DNA from: Orobanche coerulescens
Lineage: Eukaryota > Streptophyta > Magnoliopsida > Lamiales > Orobanchaceae
Reading direction: 5' to 3'
NCBI GenBank assembly: GCA_033398695.1
Contig: CM065805.1
Coordinates: 164,773,787-164,837,786 of the forward strand
DNA: 64,000 bases
This document shows, one piece after another, positions 56,820 through 64,000 of the stretch (position 1 is its first letter; every line of letters starts with the position of its first letter). The notes beneath the pieces are model-generated. The model did no database searches. It worked only from the letters and a program-made list of their open reading frames with translations, and had not been told where the DNA came from. The translations under genes were made by a program, and so were the position numbers.

Positions 56820-58028
56820 GTGTGGACCGATGAGAGGCAGAATAGTTTTGAGGAATTGAAGAAGCGGTTGACGACCGCTCCCGTTTTGGCTTTACCGAGT
56901 GGTAATGATGGTTTCTCCGTTTATAGTGATGCTTCGGGCCAAGGGCTCGGATGCGTACTTATGCAGCACGGGAGGACGATTGCCTATGCTTCCCGTCAGT
57001 TGAAACCATATGAATTGAATTACCCTACGCACGATCTTGAGTTGTCCGCAGTCGTATTTGCGTTGAAGATCTGGCGTCATTACTTGTATGGCTCGTCGTG
57101 TCAGATTTTCACCGATCACAAGAGCCTAAAGTACATTTTCACCCAGAAAGAGCTTAATATGAGACAGAGGAGGTGGTTGGAATTGATTAGGGATTACGAT
57201 CTCGAGATCCTCTATCATCCGGGCAAGGCTAATGTGGTAGCAGATGCCTTGAGCCGGAAATCGGTATCGCTTCGGGCACTTGAGTTACTCATGGGCCAGT
57301 CGGGACTTCAGCGAGAGTTTACGAGGTTGAGCATTGAGGTTGTGCTGCCAGAGAGTTCCGAGCAGTTGCGTACTCTTGAGATTTCTTCATCTCTGGTCGA
57401 TGACATAAAATCGGGACAGTTGGAGGACCCAATGTTTATTCAGCTTCGAGAGAGTGTAGGGAAGGGGAAAGCCCCGAGATTTGTTATTCATGAGGACGGA
57501 GTGTTGAGATTCCGAGGTCGGTTGTGTGTTCCGAACGACTCGGAATTGAGACAGAATATTATGCGAGAGGCTCATGCGTCACCTTACTCAGTCCATCCGG
57601 GCTCGAGTAAAATGTATAAGGATTTAAGGAAGAATTTCTGGTGGAACGACATGAAGAAGGAGGTAGTTCAGTTTGTGGCTAAGTGTTTGACTTGTCAGCA
57701 AGTCAAGATTGAGCATCAGCAGCCAGCCGGATTATTGAAACCACTTCCCGTTCCGGAATGGAAGTGGGAGGACATCTCTATGGATTTTGTCACGAGTTTG
57801 CCGAGGACGAAGACTGGTATGAATATGGTGTGGGTGATTGTAGACCGACTGACTAAGTTGGCACATTTTCTGGGCATCAAGGATACTTGGGGTCCAGAAA
57901 AGTTGGCTCGTGTTTTTATTGCACAGATAGTGAGGCTTCATGGTACGCCGAGGACCATTATTTCAGATAGAGATGGCCGGTTTGTATCGCACTTTTGGCA
58001 AGCAGTGCATAAGGCATTGGGGACATAA
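56820..58028 (+). pseudogene. RNase H and integrase (N-terminal and core) of the 42338 element
   Basis: 402 codons open. RNase [17 protein letters not shown] (catalytic Asp), [39 protein letters not shown] and ADALSRK. The integrase zinc-binding motif follows as [11 protein letters not shown] and [12 protein letters not shown] (H-H-C-C). The core has [10 protein letters not shown] (first Asp) and [14 protein letters not shown] (second Asp). A frameshift at about 58025 separates it from the catalytic Glu segment (QSERTIQT, in another frame near 58070). Confidence 0.92.
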
Positions 58029-58099
58029 TTACGTTTGGCACTTCGTTCCATCCCCAGACCGATGGGCAGTCCGAACGTACCATTCAGACGTTCGAGGAT

Positions 58100-58822
58100 T
58101 TGTTGCGCGCGTGTGCATTAGACTGGAGTAGTAACTGGGAGGAGCATTTGTCCTTAATTGAGTTTACTTATAATAATAGCTGGCACGCGTCGATTAAGAT
58201 GGCACCGTATGAGGCACTTTATGGCCGACGTTGTCGATCACCGATATGTTGGGATGAGCCGTCCGATTTGGTTGGCACCGAGCCGGACCTTGTGTTGGAG
58301 ACGAGGGAGAAAGTTGAATTGATTAGAAAGAGGATGTTGGCTGCTCAGAGTCGACAAAAGTCTTATGCGGATGTTAGGCGTAGACCTTTGGAGTTTGAAG
58401 TGGGAGATCATGTTCTGTTGAGAGTGTCTCCGACGAAAGGAGTTTTCCGTTTTGGGAAGAAAGGGAAACTCAGCCCGAGATATATTGGACCTTTCGAGGT
58501 ATTGGAGAGAATCGGTGAGTTAGCGTACCATTTGGCGTTACCTCCGTCGCTGAGTCATGTTCATAGCGTATTTCACGTTTCCCAGTTGAGGAAGTACGTT
58601 CCGGACCCGTCCCACATTATTGACTTTGGGGACGTGGAGATCGAGAAGGATATTACGTTTGATGAGAGGCCCGTCAGAATTTTAGAGCGTCGTGACAAGC
58701 AGTTAAGGCACAAAACCATTCCTTTGGTTAAGGTGCAATGGTCGAGGCACGGAGTAGAAGAAGCGACGTGGGAGCTAGAGGAGGATATGCGTTCGAGACA
58801 CCCCGAGCTTTTTGATTCTTAA
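58100..58822 (+). pseudogene. Integrase C-terminus and chromodomain of the 42338 element
   Basis: 240 codons open: LIEFTYNNSWHASIKMAPYEALYGRRCRSP, a GPF/Y-type module (YIGPFEVLERIGELAY), SQLRKYVPDPSH, and a chromodomain ending KVQWSRHGVEEATWELEEDM. It is highly similar to 49275-49991 of the innermost element, so the two autonomous elements share a clade although their LTRs differ. The TAA at 58820 overlaps the conserved hairpin. Confidence 0.92.
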
Positions 58823-58857
58823 GTTTAGGGACGAAACTTTATTTTAGAGGGGGAGAA
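58821..58857 (+). promoter_or_regulatory. Pre-PPT hairpin and polypurine tract of the 42338 element
   Basis: AAGTTTAGGGACGAAACTT (58821-58839), with one mismatch in the stem, then GAGGGGGAGAA immediately before the LTR TG at 58858. Confidence 0.85.
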
Positions 58858-60904
58858 TGTAATATCCGTAATTTTTCCATTTTTAGCAGTTTCCATTTTT
58901 AGTGTATGTCTATTTTTATCGACTCGCTTGTAACCGTTTCGACATTTTGAATCTACTTTGTTCTTGGAGTTTTTTCCATTTGGACGAGTTTTGATGATGT
59001 TTTCACGTAATTTCATTTTGTGACATGTTTTGCCGTATGAACGTTCGATTTTTGTAAACCTCGTTCGTTTTCGTTGTTTCTTGGTTTGTACAAGTTCGTA
59101 TGGTTGAGTTGGTCATGTGGAGACTTTCGGTTTGTAAATCCGACGTCGTTTCGTGATTTTCGGACACTTGGGCTATTTTTGTAAATTCCTAATAGTTTAG
59201 GGAATCTCGTTTTCGTTGTCGCATTACGGACCCTTCGGTGGTCGGAATTGTATTTTTCTTTCAGCGCTTAGCTCCGTCGTCTTGTATGCTTCGCGTTCAT
59301 GTTCCTGGATTCGGGTCTCGTCGTGCGTTTCGTGTATTGTACCCTCGGCGGCTGACTTCTGGCGATGTGACATCGGCGATCTTGGCTGCATGTAGGTAGC
59401 GCACGCTACTCCTGTTACCTTGCTTGCGCTACCGATAAGCATTTAGCGTACGCTAACCCCCTATTGTTAGCGTACGCTAACGAATGGTGGCAGTAGCCAC
59501 TGGACCTGTCACGGCCCCGTTAGCGCGCGCTACATATGACGATTAGCGTGCGCTAACTCCACTGAGTATATAAGCCAGCGGACAGTTTCAGAACAGCATT
59601 TTTATTCTTTTCTCTCCGTTTCTTCGACATGCGACCTCAGAGGCGATTTCCACCGGTTCTATTCGGAGTTCTCTTCAAATTCCATCACGGTAGAATCGAG
59701 CCATCATATCATAATCAGCATAATCACCCTTCATCAACCGAATTAAAGGTAATTCCTCAGGAACCCTAATTTTGATGGATTTGGGGGATTTTCGGGATTC
59801 TAGGGTTTAGTTCCGAATTGTTCATCTATATTACGATATTCTTTATCGATTGTGATTAGTGAGTGATTCTTAAACCAACTTTCTTGTTTTTAATCCGCGA
59901 ATTATCGATACGGGGAGATTTTGTGTAAACCCTCACCCGTATCGATTGATCGTTCATTGCCGTATCATGTAATCGGGGTTATGGGTGTATTCCATTAGAG
60001 TATTGCTGTCCGTGGGGACTAAACTGTGTTGATCCTTCGTTTAGGAACAGTCATTTTCCACCCGGACCGTTCGTAGTTGTGTTTCACTTCCGTTTCTTCA
60101 AGAATGTCTCAAAGGCAAGTACTTTACATTTGTTTACATGTTTTAGTATTTGAATTATGGCTGTATCGTGGTTGTTGTGGATGGTTATGTGTATGTTCAC
60201 CTAGGGACGGTCCGACGGGGCCTCTAGGGATACGTATTGCCGTGAGTGTGCATATCGCGAACTGTGGTTAGCCACCCAGGGATGTCCGACGGGGCTCTGC
60301 GGGGTACGGTGGCCGTGAGTCTCGTACCAACGGTTAACTTTGAATTGTGATTTGTTGGAGATAATGTTTTTTGTGATTGTACATCATAAATATTTCGGAA
60401 TATAAAATGTTTTCTAAAATGACTTTTTGGCGCATATATTCATCTGATTAGAATGTAGTTCAAATGGATTGTACTTGCACTAGCAGTTGTCGCTAACCCC
60501 TTACATGGGGGAAATACTTTTTGTATTTCAGGTATCGATCGTGGGGACAAACGAGCACTTGAGCCGTATGAGGATGAAGGGCAAGCGTGATACTGATCAG
60601 TGGTCATTTGTTGGTGTTCAGTTCAGTCTATTACTTTTGATGTCTTGTTTTGGGACCTTTGTGTTATAAAATTGGTTTAAGTACTCGAGTACTTCTTATT
60701 TCAAAATTGTTAATGTTGTGTTCCTGTTTTGGGAAATGGATTGATGTCGGATTTTATTGTCGGATTGTAATCTTATTTGAATTGTCGTATTATTGATGAT
60801 TGTTTGTCATTGTCAAATGTCTTGTTGGTACGTTAGCCTGGTGGATTCCATAGTGTGGAGTCCACGGCGCTGTAATATGCCCTGAAAGTCTTGGGGGTGT
60901 TACA
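58858..60904 (+). mobile_element. 3' LTR (2047 bp) of the 42338 element
   Basis: TGTAATATCCGTAATTTTTCC...GGGGGTGTTACA. Uninterrupted copy of the split 5' LTR. Array at 59397-59555, TATATAAG at 59566. Confidence 0.94.
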
Positions 60905-60909
60905 AAATC

Positions 60910-61450
60910 ATCCTAGGAGTTGTTGTTTGAATTTTATTACCCTTTGTGTTTCGGACATGATTGTTCTATTTCGGTTGTCTCGATCGTTTGTTTGTTCTCG
61001 TTTCGTGATTGTTGAGCGTTCAGGATCCTTCGTAATTCCCTTAAGTTCGGGAAATTGGTCTCGTTTTCGATCTTCCAACCCTTAGGCGGTGGAATTCCGT
61101 ATTTGTTAAGCGTTTGGCTCGCGTTTTGATTGATGAACCGTTGGGTTGGTCAATCATATTGATTTTCGTTCGTGTGTTTTGTGACTGTTCGGATAATCGA
61201 CTTGATTGTACTATCTATTTGATGACGCTTGTCACTTGTTGGTTTTATTATGTTTCTACCGGTGGCGTTGTGTTGGTCGTCGTGGAACGTGTTTTCACGC
61301 CGTATGTCTCTTTGCGTTTCTTGCAGTGTTTCGCCGTCGGGCACGAGTTTTCGGTTTTTGCGTATCTCGTCGAGTTTTCCTGGCAGGGGATATTGCTTCT
61401 CCCTACTTATTTTAAGTTTCGGGATGAAACTTCTTTTAAGGAGGGTAGAA
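60910..61450 (+). other. Right part of the non-coding interior of the 37355 element
   Basis: Collinear with about 21000-21556 of the 15828 element. Ends with hairpin AAGTTTCGGGATGAAACTT (61414-61432, one G-T pair in the stem) and PPT AAGGAGGGTAGAA before the LTR at 61451. No coding signal. Confidence 0.88.
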
Positions 61451-64000
61451 TGTAAAACCCGTAATTTCGATTTCCGGTAATTTTTTTTCGGCGGAAGTCC
61501 GTTATGATGACTCGTTCTTGACCGTTCGTCATTCTGGGAATGATTAATTCTACACTTTTTGACATCCGAGTTCGTTTCGGTGTCGTTTTGTTGAGTTCCG
61601 TGCTTTTTAGCGACTTTTCCGCACTTGAGTTCGATTCTTGCGAATCTCGTTCGAAACTGCTGTTTCGAGCTTCCCGTAAGTCCGTTTAACTTTGTTAGAC
61701 GTGTTATGAACTTAGGTTTGGTTATTCGATCACGTATCGTGATTTTCGGGCGTTTTGGGCCATTTTGTAATTTACCCAAAGTTATGGGTATGCGTATCTG
61801 TAATTATTGTCTCGACCTGTTTCTTGGTCGCGTATGATTAATTATTGCATTATGTTTTCATTTAGGGTCGTTGATGTTGTCCGCGAGATTTCGTCGTGTT
61901 CGTTTCGTACGTTTTCGGAAATCGAGTCGTCGGATCATGATGGGCCGGCATTGGCCGACGGACGGTGGCGGAGTCTGGCCGACGGCAGTTGCGGGCACTG
62001 GCCGGGCTGACACGGCAGGAACCGGCATAGCGCGCGCTACTGCCGGAAGGCTGCGTGCGCTAACCGGCAGGAGTAGCGCACGTTACGTGGCCGGCCTACG
62101 CACGCTATCGGGTCAGGGCAGAGAGGTTCTGAGGTTCTGGACTTGGGTAGGATCGGCAGGTAGCGCACGCTACTATCGGTCGTGGCGCACGCTAACCGGC
62201 AGGGGTAGCGCACGCTGTCGTCCGACTAGCGTACGTTACCTGGGCGAGCTGTTTAGTCCAGAGGTTCGGGCAGTCGGCTAGCGCGCGACTTCGGCCGTAG
62301 CGCACGCTAGCGGGGGTCGTGCGGGCCCTGGCCGAGGGTACTGGGCCGATACTGGCCGATAGCGCACGCCAGTCCGGGAAGGCTAGCGCACGCTAGTTCT
62401 GGCCCAGTATAAATGTGACAGAGCAGTCGCATTTTCATTCATTTCTCACTTCCTTCCTTTTCGCTCCGCGGCCGGCGATTCGGAGGTGGTGAAGCCATGT
62501 TGTTTAACAACAAATCCATGAAGTTCTTGAGTTCATAACATTAATCAATCATCCTATACCGTCCTTTGATCCAGCGAATCAAGGTAATCTTTCTTAGAAC
62601 CCTAGTTTCTTGAATTTTGGGGTTTTTGCGTTTTTGTCTGATTCGTTCCGTATTATGAATTAATACATGATGGGTATGATTAATCTTGGTAGTATTCTTG
62701 TGTTTAACACCATTTAATCCATTGTTCTTTGTCGAATCGAAGTATATTTCTTGATTTCCTTCGAATCGACTTTTTGGGGGATTTGTTCTCGATCTCGTTT
62801 TTCATCCGTTTTTGATGGATCGATTTTGGTTAAATGATGTTGTTAAACACATTCTATGGATTGTATATCCATATTTCAACTTGGAATTCCGTTTTCGTGT
62901 TTTGTCGGGACGAATCGTGTTCTTGGCCGTTTTGGGGAAAACACTTGAACTTTCGTCATTCGTTCTTTGAATTCAACGGCATTGAGTCGTGCTATGGAAT
63001 TCATTTCATTGTTGTTATTGTCCTTCGTAGTTTATGAATGCGAGTTGGCGATCGGTGGAGTCGGCGGGTTCGTAGTCGGTTCGTGTCAACCTACTTCGGT
63101 CGATTCTCCGCGTTGTTCTTATTCGAGGCAAGTACCTTGTTCATACGCTTCTCGTTTTATGGATATGATGATCGGTGGTTGTCTTGGTGTGTTTGTTTGG
63201 TTATTTGAAATGAATTTCCAAGAGATTCGTTTTGGCCCCGTTAAGGGCTCCTTTTAAAAACGCGTGTGTGTTTTGTGAACGGTGTGTTTTGGGAATTGAT
63301 TATGGTTTGATTGTTTTGAACATAGAATGCTTTGATGATACCCCCTGTTGTTTAAAGTTATGGAATCGTGTATTCCGTATTTAATCTTGTTATTGTGTTT
63401 CGAAGAGTTTGATAATGGTGTCGAGTTAGTGGCCATCTCTAGTGAGTATTCTTAATGAACTTACATTCTTAGCATATTGGTATTGCATGAGTAATGTGTG
63501 TGTGTGTATGCTCACTATGGGTTAGATCCGACGGGGTCTCGGTAGGGGTCCACGGAGGGGTGGATCCGCGAGCTTGCTTTTAACTACTATGGGTTAGATC
63601 CGACGGGGTCTCGGTAGGGGTCCACGGAGGGGTGGATTCGCGGTTAATTGTGGTGCATTTTGCAAATGTGTTTCGATATTGGCATTTCCGGAAATGAGTG
63701 CTTTTGAATGGTTTTCATGATTGCATGCATCGACTAAGTGTGTAAGAGGTAAGTTGTTCGTTTGGCTTACTTGGCTAGGATGGCACTAGAGTATTTTGTT
63801 GTTTGTGTTAAATTCTTTAATTGTAATTTTGATGTTGGGAGACGAACCATGTTGTCGTTCTCGTGTACTGTGAGTTGATGATATTTGGGGCTAAAATCCC
63901 AAGGGTTTTGTAAAGGTCATTTGACGGATTTGGGGCTAAAATCCCAACGGTTTGGTAAATGTCATTTTACGGAAAGTAAACCTTTGGGGCAGTGACCCCT
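61451..64000 (+). mobile_element. 3' LTR of the 37355 element (cut by the window end)
   Basis: TGTAAAACCCGTAATTTCG onwards, collinear with 37355-39900. It includes the palindrome array (62028-62395), the TATA box (AGTATAAATG, about 62407) and the two GTTAGATCCGACGGGGTCTC units (63522 and 63591). The GC-rich part around the array is the most different from the 5' copy. Confidence 0.92.

Larger units (their letters stand above)
42338..60904 (+). mobile_element. Chromodomain Ty3 (Tekay-like) gag-pol element, about 9.0 kb net
   Basis: Flanked by perfect AAATC duplications (42333-42337 and 60905-60909). The 5' LTR is split by another element (42855-52369) into 42338-42854 and 52375-53905, net 2048 bp; the 3' LTR (58858-60904) is 2047 bp. 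PBS TGGTATCAGAGC at 53911. gag, protease, RT, RNase H, integrase and chromodomain follow in Ty3 order. A handful of breaks disable it. Confidence 0.95.
37355..64000 (+). mobile_element. Non-coding LTR retrotransposon carrying the inner nest (continues beyond the window)
   Basis: 5' LTR 37355-40556, interior 40557-42337 plus 60910-61450, 3' LTR from 61451 to beyond the window. The interior (about 2.3 kb net) has no gag or pol and aligns by eye with that of the 15828 element. At 42338 it is interrupted by the AAATC-flanked gag-pol element, and the two halves resume the same order of landmarks as in the relative (GTTSTYCACC before, GGAGTTGTTGTTTGAATTT after). Confidence 0.9.

Overview
This is an intergenic, transposon-saturated stretch of a flowering-plant nuclear genome. 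The evidence is chromodomain-bearing Ty3 (Tekay/Del-like) retrotransposons with 2-4 kb LTRs primed by initiator-tRNA-Met, Tat/Athila-like LTRs, a PIF/Harbinger transposon with short GT-AG introns, hAT and pogo-type small elements, and a Helitron relic. The species cannot be named from the sequence. I see no convincing host gene, rRNA, tRNA or CRISPR array; every coding stretch belongs to a mobile element and all are broken.

Layout. 1-1300: 3' end and LTR of a Tat/Athila-type element. 1577-3604 (minus): Ty1/copia-type gag-only relic with a GC-rich leader and a short LTR. 3605-6685: AT-rich spacer with an hAT-type element (4635-5183, 8-bp TSD) and a minus-strand Helitron 3' end (5341-5632). 6686-13406: PIF/Harbinger transposon (TTA TSD) carrying a DDE transposase and a Myb/SANT-like protein; the transposase is split just after its catalytic Glu codon by a 2.1-kb solo LTR (9042-11169), and a pogo-type MITE sits near the 3' end. 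13407-14203: microsatellites. From 14204 to the window end is one nest of insertions.

The nest, outermost to innermost: (1) LTR from 14204; (2) minus-strand Tat-type element from 15599, whose LTR is split by a complete non-coding 8.6-kb element (15828-24450, TSD TTTAG); (3) LTR from 26213, holding a minus-strand solo LTR (27234-29788, TSD GATAC); (4) a non-coding element (29881-37354 and beyond), with an hAT element (31589-32253) in its 5' LTR; (5) a non-coding element (37355 to beyond the window); (6) a gag-pol element (42338-60904, TSD AAATC); (7) a gag-pol element (42855-52369, TSD CATCA).

The most unusual feature concerns the LTRs. Nearly every LTR, from at least five sequence lineages, carries 4-10 copies of a short CpG-rich palindrome or inverted pair directly upstream of its TATA box. 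The palindrome differs between LTRs that are otherwise close relatives, and one palindrome (TAGCGCACGCTA) recurs in unrelated lineages. A second repeat block downstream of TATA often contains a CCGACGGG core. This looks like an exchangeable or co-evolving U3 promoter cassette. The non-coding elements keep the PBS, a leader splice donor, a pre-PPT hairpin and the PPT, which fits mobilisation in trans by chromodomain elements such as those at levels 6 and 7.
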